Positions 53,848-63,922 of a stretch of 64,000 nucleotides of DNA are shown piece after piece (the stretch's first letter is position 1; each line of letters starts with the position of its first letter). This DNA is from Ostrinia nubilalis (taxonomy: Eukaryota; Arthropoda; Insecta; Lepidoptera; Crambidae): assembly GCF_963855985.1 (NCBI RefSeq), contig NW_026973570.1, positions 62,001 through 126,000 of the forward strand, given 5' to 3'. The notes beneath the pieces are model-generated. The model had not been told where the DNA came from. It worked only from the letters and a program-made list of their open reading frames with translations, and ran no database searches. A program made the translations under genes and the position numbers.

Positions 53848-55807
53848 ATTTAAAAAAATCTACGATCACAAAAAGATGCCTACGATTTTCCTACTATAGA
53901 AGTCCAAACGCAAACTCCAAAGCAAAATATAATAAATACTCAAATCTTCTTAAACGTTGCATAAATCAGGCTCAGAAAATTACTAATACTAGGTATATGC
54001 AGAAATCGAAAAACCTATGCAGGGCAACATGGAATGTAATCAAAGGCGAATCTCAGAATGTACTTTCTAATACAAACATTGACAAACTAGTTATAAATAA
54101 TGAAAATATTGACAAACCTGTTGACATTGCAAATGCATTTAATGATTATTATATTAATTTGACTAAATCGAACTCGAAGACAAATGATAAATCTGATAGC
54201 TATAAATGTTTAAAGTATTGTAAGGACAGCATTTTTTTGTACCCGATTGACGAAAAGGAAGTTCAAAAAATTATTGCTTCACTAAATTCCACGAATTCTA
54301 CTGGATTCGATGAAATACAAACAAATGTTTTGAAAATATGTGCAATAGAATTATCATCGGTATTGGCCTACCTAGTAAATCTATCCTTTTCCACTGGTAT
54401 TTTTCCAGAAATCCTTAAAATGTCTATCGTTAAACCACTTTCTTATAAAGGAAGCAAATTTGCAGTTGAGAACTATAGGCCTATATCTCTTCTGCCTACA
54501 ATCTCAAAAATATTCGAAAGAGCTATGCACGTCCGTATAACAGATTTTTTGAACAAATATAAATTAATAAAACCGGAACAATATGGCTTCCAGAAAGGTA
54601 AATCGACATCTTTAGCTGCCTTTACATTAATAAACAAAGTATCGTCTTATCTAGATAAGCGTACACCAGTTACAACGGTATTTTTCGACATGAGCAAGGC
54701 ATTTGATTTTGTGTCTCACAATATTCTTCTTAACAAATGTAACGCACTAGGGTTAAGAGGAATCACAAATGAGTGGATTAAGAGTTATCTAAATAATAGA
54801 ACGCAATACGTAGAAATAACAAAGATGGATAAAAATTTAGAATTAAATAAGTTTAGATCATCTATAAATTTGAACAATGTTGGAGTACCGCAGGGAAGTA
54901 TTTTGGGCCCCTTACTCTTTTTACTCTACATAAATGATCTCCCCGATGTGACTTTACACGATTGTATACTTTTTGCTGACGATGTATCTGTTATTGTTCC
55001 ATGCAACAATACTAAAACATATAATGACGACATAAATAAAATAATCCATAACATTATAAAGTGGTTAGGTAATAATAATCTCAGAGTAAATTTAGAAAAA
55101 ACGACATTTATACAATTTATTAACAAAAATGGTAACAAACACTCTTTACATGTTGTTTCTGGTTCGAATACCATTAAAGAGTCGAGGGATGCCTTATTCC
55201 TGGGTATCAAAATTGATGATGAATTGTCTTGGCTAGAACATATAAATAAACTCTGCAATAAAATAAACTCTTTTGCATATGCACTATGGCGCCTTGGAAG
55301 AGTTAGTGAAAGGAATATTGCAATCCAAGCATACCACGGATATGTATGTTCTTTATTAAGGTATGGCATAATTATTTGGGGAAACTCGTGTCATGTCAAC
55401 CGGGCACTTATAGCACAAAAGCAATGCATCCGAGCCATCTGCAATGTTGATGGTTTAACATCTTGTAGACCATTATTTAAAACACTAGGGCTGCTCACTG
55501 TTCCTTGTATATACATGAGATTTGTGTCTTCGTCAAAACCAATCTGGGATTATTTGTGATGAAGAAAAATGTTTGCAGATTTAATACAAGATACCCAAAT
55601 GCACTTGTGTTGCCCATCAACACTACAACGCTTTACAGTCGGAGCACGTACTGTATGGCAATAAAAATATATAATAAATTACAAGATGACTTGAAAATAC
55701 TCCCACTAAACAAATTTAAATGCACTCTCAAACGATGGTTGATAGAAAAATGTTTTTACTCAATGGACGAATATTTTAATTATTTTAAATCAGGGAAGTC
55801 GTTGTAA
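53848..55807 (+). pseudogene. Jockey/CR1-group reverse transcriptase, frameshifted
   Basis: The frame carries a linker with KYNKYSNLLKRCINQAQK, then the reverse transcriptase: NSTGFDEIQTNVLK, ENYRPISLLPTISKIFERAM, EQYGFQKGKSTSLAAF, VFFDMSKAFDFVSH (first catalytic Asp), GVPQGSILGPLLFLLYINDL, and LFADDVSVIV with the FADD box (about 54970). It ends early at 55559. A one-base change around 55510 moves the true C-terminus (YIHEICVFVKTN, RSTYCMAIKIYNKLQDDLK) to another frame that ends at 55807. The endonuclease domain is absent through 5' truncation. The clade inside the Jockey/CR1/L2 group is uncertain. Confidence 0.86.
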
Positions 55808-56063
55808 CCTTGATATTTATATTCTAATTTTTGACTACATACTCGGTGACTTTATTCATATCTAATATTTGTGTTCTATTTGTTGATGTTAATAACTTTA
55901 TTGTTGACATAATTACTTAAAATGACATTGTTTAAATTTTATATTTTTGCATGCCATACTCTGGCGAAATGTGTGATACTACTCAAATCTACTTTACCAT
56001 CACTTACATGTACCACTTTCAAGCGAAATAAATGATTTGATTTGATTTGATTTGATTTGATTT
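53848..56063 (+). mobile_element. 5'-truncated LINE with GATA duplication and (TGATT)n tail
   Basis: The insertion is between GATA at 53844-53847 and 56064-56067. The tail is TGATT repeated about six times (56032-56063). The copy lacks the endonuclease and begins just before the reverse transcriptase. Confidence 0.9.
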
Positions 56064-56067
56064 GATA

Positions 56068-59000
56068 GTGAAGAATGCACCGTAACAACTTGGCTTCGAA
56101 AAATCGAACAACTCGGCGAAATCCACGGTTGGGATGACAAAACAAAAGCATTCCACCTGCAAGACAAACTGAAGGGGCAAGCAAGAAAGTGGTATAATAG
56201 GCTTGAAGACTACGACCACGATTGGCACGAGTGGAAAGTTATGTTGGAGCGAGCGTTTCCGAAACATCATGACTTCGGAAACATGTTGGAGGAGATGATG
56301 CACAGAAAAAAACTAGCCTCGGAAACAATGACAAAGTACTATCAAGACAAAATTGCCATGTGTTTCCGATGTAAGTTATCGGATAGCGCAACTGTGTCGT
56401 GTATAATTCGTGGCCTCCCAGTATCACTACAACCAAACGCAAGGGCGTACCAGTGTGAGCGGCCAGACGAGTTATATGAAGGTTTTCTTAGCGCACTTGA
56501 TAATTATCGACCACCAAATCCTGAAACACGAATGCCAGCCAGAGACCACCGGCTATCGATAGAGAAGAGAAACCATCCAATTAACCCCGATGTTGACCCG
56601 TGCCCAAGATGCAGAAAGACCGGCCACATACTGCGAAATTGCCCTCAACCTGATCAGCGTACTTGCTTCAAATGTGGCAAGCAGAGCCACATTGCCACGC
56701 GGTGCAGCTCACAGACTACGAGACCTACAAACTTAGAACTCGACTCCGGTATCAAAGAAATCAAGATGGTGCAAAACTACAACAATGCATACAAAAAGGT
56801 GGCTAAAGTTAACGGTGCTTACATCAAAGCGTATTTGGATACAGGAAGTCAAGTAAATGTCCTTTCCATACAAGTGTCGCGATTGTTGGACCTTAAAGTT
56901 ATTCCAACGGACGTAACACTGAAAGGGTTCTCCGGAGGTATGATTACCAGTCGTGGGGTAGTTGAATTCCTGTTAGAAATCGATGGAATACAAACCCGTT
57001 GTAAGGCTCACCTTACCGACACCAACATGGATGGCATTAACCTACTCATTGGCCAACCAGTCATTAATGCCGAAGGAATAACGATGGTTGTCTGCAACGG
57101 TACAGTAACACTCAAGGAAGATACTGACTTTTTGAAGCAAATGGATGTTTCTGAAGACTGTTCGAGATTTGAAGTAGTCACCGCTAGCGAAGAATGTCTA
57201 CCGCCTGGCACTTCCATAATCAAGGTTAACGTGCTGGGTAATACAGACAACAACGATGTCATCACGAAGCCTCGCCACTTCGAATTACAAGACGTTTCTT
57301 ATTCGCTGCCGGCGACCCTCCTCCGTGGTGGTACGGGATACATCAAGGTCGTCAATACTGGAGCGGAGGAGATCAAGTGGCAGCCAGGCGAGGTGCTTGC
57401 GAGAGCTGATACTTGCGAGGCGCCACCACCATCAGATGCTCAGGTCAGTGAACAAGCCATTTCTTTGCCCTTGCCAGCCATTGCCATTTTAAGCCCTAAC
57501 TTACCAACTCATTCAGTAACAATAGGAGGGGTAGACATAAATAATATTAGCTCAGGATCGTTAAATGAAAAAGACCGTGACAGTTTAATATCTTTATTAA
57601 CCTCTTACAGTGATTGTTTTGCAAGCAATACACTAGAATTAGGCTGTACTGATTTAGTGCAAATGAATATAAAATTAACAACCGAACAACCTGTACACCG
57701 TCAACCTTACCGTTTGTCGCACAATGAACAGCAAATAGTTCAATCCAAAGTCAGGGAATTATTAGATGCAGGGATTATCAAAGAATCAGAGTCGAATTTT
57801 GCTTCTCCGGTAATTCTAGTAAAAAAGAAAAATGGAGACAGTAGACTTTGTGTTGACTACCGGGCACTTAACGCTGTAACAGTTAAGGATCGATATCCAT
57901 TACCGAATATTGATGATCAGGTTTCCAAACTAGCCGGAAAAAAATACTTCACAAGTCTTGATTTAGCACAAAGTTACCATCAGGTTAAAATAAATCCGGA
58001 TGACACACACAAAACAGCGTTTATTATTCCTCAGGGCCATTATGAGTTTACACGGGTTCCATTTGGTCTTGCAAACGCACCATCCGTTTTCATGCGCTTG
58101 ATTAATAAAATCGTTCAGTCGATCCGTTCAGATTCCTGCGACGCGAATAGTAAAACCGGTTTGTTAAACACTAGCCTTCCAAACGACTGCGAAATATTAG
58201 CATTTCTTGATGATTTGTTGTTGCCGTCATGCGATGTTTCATCTGGATTACAAGTTTTGGAAACCGTCCTACAAAAATTCCGATCTGAAAACTTAAAGTT
58301 AAATATGGCTAAATGTTCTTTTTTGCAAAATCGAATAACTTATTTGGGACATGAAATTTCGCCTGACGGCATACAACCGGGTGAATCAAAATTGGCGGCA
58401 GTGTCAAAATTTCCGGTTCCTAATAGCGTACATGAAATACGTCAATTTATTGGGCTCTGCAGTTATTTTCGTAAATTTATTAAAAATTTTGCATTAATTG
58501 CTCGCCCACTAACAGATCTGACAAAGAAAAATTCACGTTGGGTGTGGGGTAGTGAACAAGTGAAAAGTTTTGAGGAATTAAAAAAGTGTCTGTGTACAAA
58601 ACCGTTGTTAGCGCTTTACGATTCTGACCTGCCGATTGAGATTCACACGGATGCTTGCAAATTAGGAATTGCAGGTATTTTGATGCAAAAACAAAATGAT
58701 AACACATTACGACCGGTTATGTATTTTAGTCGTGTTACTAGCAAAGAGGAGGGCATGTACCATAGTTACGAATTAGAAACACTTGCAGTCGTCGAATCAT
58801 TGCGCAGATTTCGAGTTTATGTGGCAGGTAAACACGTCAAGGTGGTTACTGATTGCACGGCTGTTCGCGCGACCCTTACTAAACGGGATATTATACCACG
58901 AATTGCCCGATGGTGGTTATCGATTCAGGACTATGACATTACCGTAGAATACCGACCTGGTGATCGTATGAAGCATGTAGATGCTCTGAGTAGGAACCCA

Positions 59001-60317
59001 GTTGATGCAGTGAACGTTAATAGACTAGAGGTAACTGACTGGTTTTATACGGTTCAATATCAGGACGAAAAGTTGAAGCATATTATTGACCAGCTCAAGG
59101 ATGGCTCGACAGATTCTAATATTACTAATAATTATGTTATTAAAAATGACAGGTTGTATCGGAAGGCTTATTATGGTGATCGTCTCGTAGTGCCAACATT
59201 GGCTAGGTGGAAGATTGTGCAAATGCACCATGACAATGTAGGCCATGTAGGATTAAAACGGTGTACAGAATTAATAAAAAAAGATTATTGGTTTCCCAAA
59301 ATGAGCCGCTTCATACGTAAATATGTTAATGCATGCTTATATTGCGCATATGGAAAGGGAGAGCATGGTAAAAAGGAAGGGTTTTTACATCCCATACCCA
59401 AACCTTCTGAACCAATGCGTGTAGTTCATGTCGACCACTTAGGGCCATTTTGTAAAACACAGAAAGGTCATAGTTATATGCTGGTTCTTACTGATGCCTT
59501 CTCAAAGTTTGTCATTGCTGAACCTACACGTACTGTAAATTCTATTGAGACAATTAGAATACTTAAAAGAATATTTAGCTTATTTGGTTATCCGGATCGA
59601 GTCGTGACAGACCATGGGAAGGCGTTTACTAGCCGGTATTTCAAAGACCTCGCAATAGAAAAACAATTTAAACACACCTTAACATCAATAGCATGTCCAC
59701 GAGCTAATGGCCAGGTAGAGCGTACTAACCGAACCATACTTAATGCTTTGCGAGTGGCCGACCCCAGTGAATCTTCAAATAATTGGTCTAATAGTCTGCC
59801 AGATGCTATTTGGGGTATCAATAATACTTTGAATGAAAGTACTGGATTCAAGCCTTATGACTTAATGTTTGCTCGCTGTGCCAGGCCCTTAATTGATGTA
59901 GGTACTTCTAACCAAGTGTCAGAGTCAGTACAAGTTAGGCGAAATAAAGCTAATGACAGAATAGAGAAGGCTAGCAGTAGGATGAAGCGTAACTTTGATA
60001 AAAAGCGAAAACAAAGTCGCATCTACAAAAAGGGGGATTTTGTTCTATGGAAGCAGGCACCCACTAGTAGCGCAGCTAAGGCCAATACTAAGTTAGATGA
60101 TGTTTACTCTGGCCCATATGTAATAACTAAGGTTCTAGGCAATGATAGATACAGGATTCGAAGCATCAAAGGGCTAAGGGGTTATAAAAGCTTTATTGGC
60201 CAAGTAGCAGTTGATTCTTTGAGGCCCTATACAAGTGTGGTCCCTGTATCTGATAGTGCCAGTAGTTCGGACGAACAGCTCGAAACTGAAGATCTGATAG
60301 ACTTATTGGAAAGTTAA
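56068..60317 (+). CDS. pol: mag-like gag-pol polyprotein (remainder)
   Basis: This is one continuous frame, in register with the gag start before the LINE; the first in-frame ATG here is 56241. Counting from 56241: capsid text (FPKHHDFGNMLEEMM); two CCHC zinc knuckles, CPRCRKTGHILRNC (about 121) and CFKCGKQSHIATRC (about 142); aspartic protease YLDTGSQVNVL (about 198); reverse transcriptase with VDYRALNAVTVKDRYPLP and FLDDLLLP in place of the usual YLDD (about 655); RNase H with IHTDACKLGIAG (about 800); integrase with an HHCC zinc motif ending CLYC (about 990-1035), and the DDE residues in VHVDHLGPF, VVTDHGKAF and GQVERTNRT (about 1062-1160). A C-terminal GPYVITKVLGNDRYRI module follows. There is no stop or frameshift. 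Precise removal of the LINE would leave an apparently intact element, but as it stands gag is broken. Confidence 0.93.
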
Positions 60318-60367
60318 TAACTTTTTGTAACTCCCATTGCGGGAGCAATTGTTGCAGGATGGCCGAC

Positions 60368-60628
60368 TGTAACGGCCAATCACAGCGAGCCTGCCAGCGC
60401 CAGCCAATGGGAAGCGTTCCCGCCAATGCCAAGCCTCTCCCCACCCAACCACGTGCCATGCCTGTCAGCCGAGCGAACTTTTGGTGGGGGGCAAGCCTTT
60501 ATAATGTCGTGCGAGCTCATTTTGATTATTATTTTTGTACTGATCACTTGCTAAGCAGAAACTCTGTTCGTTTGAAAAATAAAATAACTATTCATCAAGA
60601 CATTACTTTTTATTTATGCCACTTCACA
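60368..60628 (+). repeat. 3' LTR of the mag-like element
   Basis: It matches 53323-53583, with T/C differences near 60429 and 60625. The region before it (60318-60367) has no obvious long polypurine tract. Confidence 0.93.
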
Positions 60629-60632
60629 ATTT

Positions 60633-60702
60633 ATTAGCTACCGGAAACCATACAAACCAGTATGTAGCCAAACCTTAAGTAAATGGATTAAAAATACTTT
60701 AA
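60633..60702 (+). pseudogene. DIRS tyrosine recombinase, middle fragment
   Basis: A short piece of the recombinase frame (SYRKPYKPVCSQTLSKWIK) lies between the ATTT duplication and the TTAA insertion. It fits the region before the HxxR motif in DIRS recombinases. The frame is kept relative to 53322 and 61611. Confidence 0.8.
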
Positions 60703-61610
60703 CCCTTAATTACTCGCATGGGGTCAAAGCATTTTCGGATTCAAAAATGAAGCACTTGGCACGGCCCGATTTCCTCCGCGCCCCCGGTAGCTTCATAAAA
60801 CACGTCTTAGTTTGTATTTTGATAGCGACTAATTCAAGGGAGTGGAAGAATGCGTCGCTGCGCTCTTGAGTGGTGACCCACCCCATGCGAGTAATTACGC
60901 AACTTTTTTGGAAGAGGTAAGTTTTTTGTTTTATGTATTTATTTTGTGTATTATGAATAATATTTGTGCTCGTGTATATTCAGTGAATAAATGTTTGTTA
61001 TAAATGTGTTTTTACAGCTCTAAACAATAAAAATATTGATAAATTCAGTTTTACTACTACTTTGTCTTTTTTTTTTCAGAGTTAGTAGAGATAGGAAATA
61101 GCAAATTGTGCAATGGTTAGAAGATGTTTCTGATGAAGAAGAAGTTGGAGGGTCGAGTTCTAAACCAGAGTTAGATGAAATAACAAAAAGTGATCATGAT
61201 AGCGCTAATGAGATCGAGCAATCCTCCGCACAATCAAGTGAATCGAAAATGCAAGAAATGTACAAGATTTGTGTGCAATGATCACTCTGAAATATACTGT
61301 CAACAGTGTAACAAGAATGATTCGGAGAGTTCCTAAAAATACTAGTATTACCTATGATCTCAGTATACCTAAGTACAAATTGTTAATTATTGACAATTAT
61401 TTTAAATTAGCTTGTTTTTGTATAATTAGTAAGAAATTCATGTTATTACCTATAGATATTAAAGAATAAATAAAGCATTTTTATAATAATATAGTTTCAT
61501 TTACTTATAAATTTCAGTATGTATTAAAAACTACTCACACAATTTGGGGTCATCTGTGACCCCATGCGAGCAGTTATGTAAGATTCTTTATGCGAGTAAT
61601 TAAGGGTTAA
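60699..61610 (+). mobile_element. piggyBac deletion derivative with TTAA duplication
   Basis: The 904-bp element (60703-61606) has perfect 17-bp ends CCCTTAATTACTCGCAT and TTAA on both sides (60699-60702, 61607-61610). Subterminal copies of CATGCGAGTAATTACGC (60884-60900) and paired GGGGTCA/TGACCCC strings lie inside. It retains only the two ends of a transposase gene. Confidence 0.9.
61102..61336 (+). pseudogene. piggyBac transposase, N-terminus joined to cysteine-rich tail
   Basis: The first part (61102-61278) encodes the acidic N-terminus usual in piggyBac transposases (VQWLEDVSDEEEVGGSS, then many Asp/Glu/Ser) and stops at TGA 61279-61281. In the +1 frame 61268-61336 encodes VCNDHSEIYCQQCNKN and a stop, the C-terminal Cys/His-rich zinc-binding tail. 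The DDD catalytic core between them has been deleted. AATAAA signals follow at about 61466. Confidence 0.75.
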
Positions 61611-61828
61611 ATGAAAGCGGAATTGACACTTCAATGTTTTCGGCCCACTCCACGCGGCACGCCAGCACGTCCGCTGCCAGTAGGCTAGGCGTCAGCATTG
61701 ACACAATTAGGAGCACTGCTGGCTGGAGCGGGACGTCTAAAGTCTTTGGAAAATTTTATAACAGACAATTAGATAATCGTCAGGAGCATGATTTTGCCAT
61801 ATCTGTCTTAGAAGATATTAATGATTAA
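61611..61828 (+). pseudogene. DIRS tyrosine recombinase, C-terminal part
   Basis: The frame continues the recombinase with the HxxR motif in FSAHSTRHASTS (His 61646, Arg 61655), then GVSIDTIRSTAGWSG, and the nucleophile Tyr in KVFGKFYNRQL (TAT 61758-61760), ending at TAA 61826-61828. With the Arg at 53098 the full Arg-His-Arg-Tyr set is present, so the gene is broken only by insertions. Confidence 0.87.
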
Positions 61829-62010
61829 GTCAAAGGTTGTGATTATTTTTAAATAACCTACCATAATTATGAATTACGATAGAAAATATTATCTTGTTCG
61901 AATTATGTATTATTATTTATTTTGTATTTTTGTGAAGACACAATAAATAATTTCATTGATTATTATATGATTATTTCATTCAAAAATAATATTTCTCAGA
62001 CTCTCAAGGT

Positions 62011-62128
62011 CTACAATTATTCTTCTAATTTCGAGGAATGAAGCTCGATGTATAATTAATGATTAAACGAACTTACCTTAGTGACGTTCTATCATAATTA
62101 TACGAGGGCTTCATCCGAAGAAATTAGA
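62011..62128 (-). repeat. DIRS internal complementary region (circle junction)
   Basis: Bases 62011-62054 are the reverse complement of the element's left extremity (48992-49035), and 62055-62128 are the reverse complement of its right extremity (about 62383-62456). The two halves meet without a gap, so the region is a template copy of the joined ends. Confidence 0.9.
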
Positions 62129-62242
62129 ACCCTCCCACCACATACTTACCCAAGAATACGAAATATTATTTTGTCCATGGTGTTATAGTAACTACGACAA
62201 CATCTGTAGATGTTGTCTTGTGTATCCTACCACTTTCAACTA

Positions 62243-62395
62243 AATGAAGTTTGAACGAGCGACCGTTATGACGACTGCTTGGGGATACCAGTTTAGGATT
62301 TTATTTTACCTGTGTTATTTTTTTATTACTTTAAACTATTGTGTATGATTAGCGAGTAGTTGCACGAAACTACAATTATTCTTCTAATTTCTTCG
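62243..62395 (-). repeat. DIRS right inverted terminal repeat
   Basis: This is the reverse complement of 49012-49170. Beyond it the element continues to 62456 with the right-specific end (CTTCGGATGAAGCCCTCGTA, then AGTTCGTTTAATC). Confidence 0.9.
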
Positions 62396-62463
62396 GATGA
62401 AGCCCTCGTATAATTATGATAGAACGTCACTAAGGTAAGTTCGTTTAATCATTAATTATACAT

Positions 62464-62820
62464 TTCCTAAATCAATAGAGCGTAAATATATTATTATATA
62501 ATATACATTAATTCAATCAATAGAGTTTCAACATAATATTTATTATATCAATACATTTCATAAATCAATAGGATGAAAATATAATATCAACATTTTTTTT
62601 TGTAAATGTATAATTGTAGTTATGAGTAATTTAAATAAATACACTTGGCATGCACATTTATGATATGAATTTTATACTGCTTTATAATTTAAAAATATAT
62701 TTTTCTACTTTAAAAAAAATAATTTAATGGTTATTCAGAATCACCACTGCGCTTGCTATAATTACTATCTATCTGTATTATGTACTTCTAGGGTCTAACT
62801 ATCGGCGGCTATAACGGTAT
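62464..62820. other. AT-rich stretch between DIRS and the minus-strand relic
   Basis: Short AATCAATAG strings repeat at 62470-62580. I see no coding frame. It may be the 3' untranslated part of the minus-strand Ty3-type relic. Confidence 0.45.
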
Positions 62821-62822
62821 TA

Positions 62823-63922
62823 TTATGGTTTACCTCTTTTGGAAAATCCATAAACGTCTGCTATTCTGTACCAATCATTCCCAAATATCTCTGTTACTTT
62901 ATAAGGACCCACGAACTTCCGAAGAGACTGGTGCAGAATTTGAATTTAAAGGGGTAATAAGAGGTGTAAGTCTACAATTCTCATTATCATGACCAATTCT
63001 GTTACACCGTTTGCATTTCTGTATTAGTTTTGTACATTTATAATAAGGATGACCGCTAGATCGACAGTTGTAGCAAATAATAGAGTAAGATGTAGAGCTT
63101 TGACCGTTGGAGTTTGAACTAGTACTGGGGTTGCCCCTTATCTGAACAGGTTGATTTTTCATGTTGTCGTCTACAAATGGTTGTGGCTTTTGTGAACAAA
63201 GAAAATTAAGTAAGTCTTCAGGTTCGGAACTATTTAAAGCTTGAGCACCATTACGAATTGATCTATCCATTATACCATAAATGATGCAGTCCACAGCCTT
63301 TTTGCCATTAATTTCGCATCTATTTAACAAGCACAACTTATCAAAAAAAATACTCGCGCAGACTTTCATCATTTCTAGAATTACGGCTAAGCATCTCTTC
63401 CAAAAGGCGTCCATAATTTTCCTCACTAGGGAACGCCTTTCGGAGTTTTGCCTGCCACTCATCCCAAGTGAAGACTACTGTAGGTAAGGACTCAAACCAT
63501 TTTTTTGCTAAACCAGCCAATTTTTGTAAGGAGAAATGAACAATTTGTTTTTCATTCCACCCATAAATTGTGGCGCATTCGTTAACCTTCCTTAGCCAAC
63601 ATTCAATGGTTTGATTCCTGTTTGCGGGATCAAAATCTGGTAAAACATTGTTCACGTTACTGTTGAATGATTGCGAAGTCCTATCTCCCTTATAGCCAGC
63701 CAATAGTTTTAAAACATTTTTAGTGGAAATGTGACTCTTACGCAACTTCCTAGGTACAGGTTCGCTGCTCGACGTGGAAGAAGAAGAAGAAGGACTCCTT
63801 CTCCGCTTAGACTTCTTTACTCGTCCATGCCGCTTCGGAAGCAAACCAGGCGGCGTCCTCCGTGGTGTACCGTGTTCGTCATCAGATTTCATTTGTTTCT
63901 GTAAATAACAATTCATCGACAT
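62823..63922 (-). pseudogene. gag: Ty3-type gag fused to the integrase tail (internal deletion)
   Basis: The minus-strand frame from 63922 carries a basic, Ser-rich leader (GRVKKSKRRRSPSSSSSTSS), then LPDFDPANRNQTIECWLRKV and KAFPSEENYGRLLEEML, the same capsid layout as the gag at 53613/56068. At an A8 run (63343-63350) the frame shifts by one; the next frame carries on to 62899 with two CCHC knuckles, CYNCRSSGHPYYKC and CKRCNRIGHDNENC. Immediately afterwards, in a third frame, RKFVGPYKVTEIFGNDWYRI (down to about 62823) is the C-terminal module that normally follows integrase. Protease, reverse transcriptase, RNase H and the integrase core are absent. The DIRS element appears to sit just downstream of it. 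Confidence 0.82.

Larger units (their letters stand above)
53319..60632 (+). mobile_element. Ty3/mag-like LTR retrotransposon, young, with ATTT duplication
   Basis: LTRs 53323-53583 and 60368-60628 are both 261 bp (TGTAACGG to CACA) and differ at two positions by eye. ATTT occurs at 53319-53322 and 60629-60632. Without its own nested LINE (53848-56063) it is about 5.1 kb. It has one long gag-pol frame and no envelope gene. Confidence 0.95.
48992..62463 (+). mobile_element. DIRS retroelement (~5.2 kb, expanded to 13.5 kb by nested insertions)
   Basis: The gene order is gag, reverse transcriptase plus RNase H, and tyrosine recombinase, with no integrase or LTRs of its own. The ends carry inverted repeats (left 49012-49170, right 62243-62395). 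An internal complementary region at 62011-62128 joins the complements of the outermost left and right ends, the mark of DIRS-type replication through a circle. The string TATACAT occurs at the left boundary (48992-48998), just after the right end (62457-62463) and, reversed, at the junction in the internal region (62048-62054). A 7.3-kb Ty3-type element and a 0.9-kb piggyBac derivative are inserted in the recombinase gene. Removing them leaves about 5.2 kb, normal for DIRS. Confidence 0.92.

Noticed and set aside
53613..55559. Single 648-codon gene starting with a gag-like leader
   Set aside because: It is a chimera: the first 78 codons are mag-like gag and the rest is an inserted LINE, shown by the GATA duplication and by gag resuming at 56068.
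63281..63487. 68-codon plus-strand frame
   Set aside because: It is antisense to the gag relic on the minus strand.
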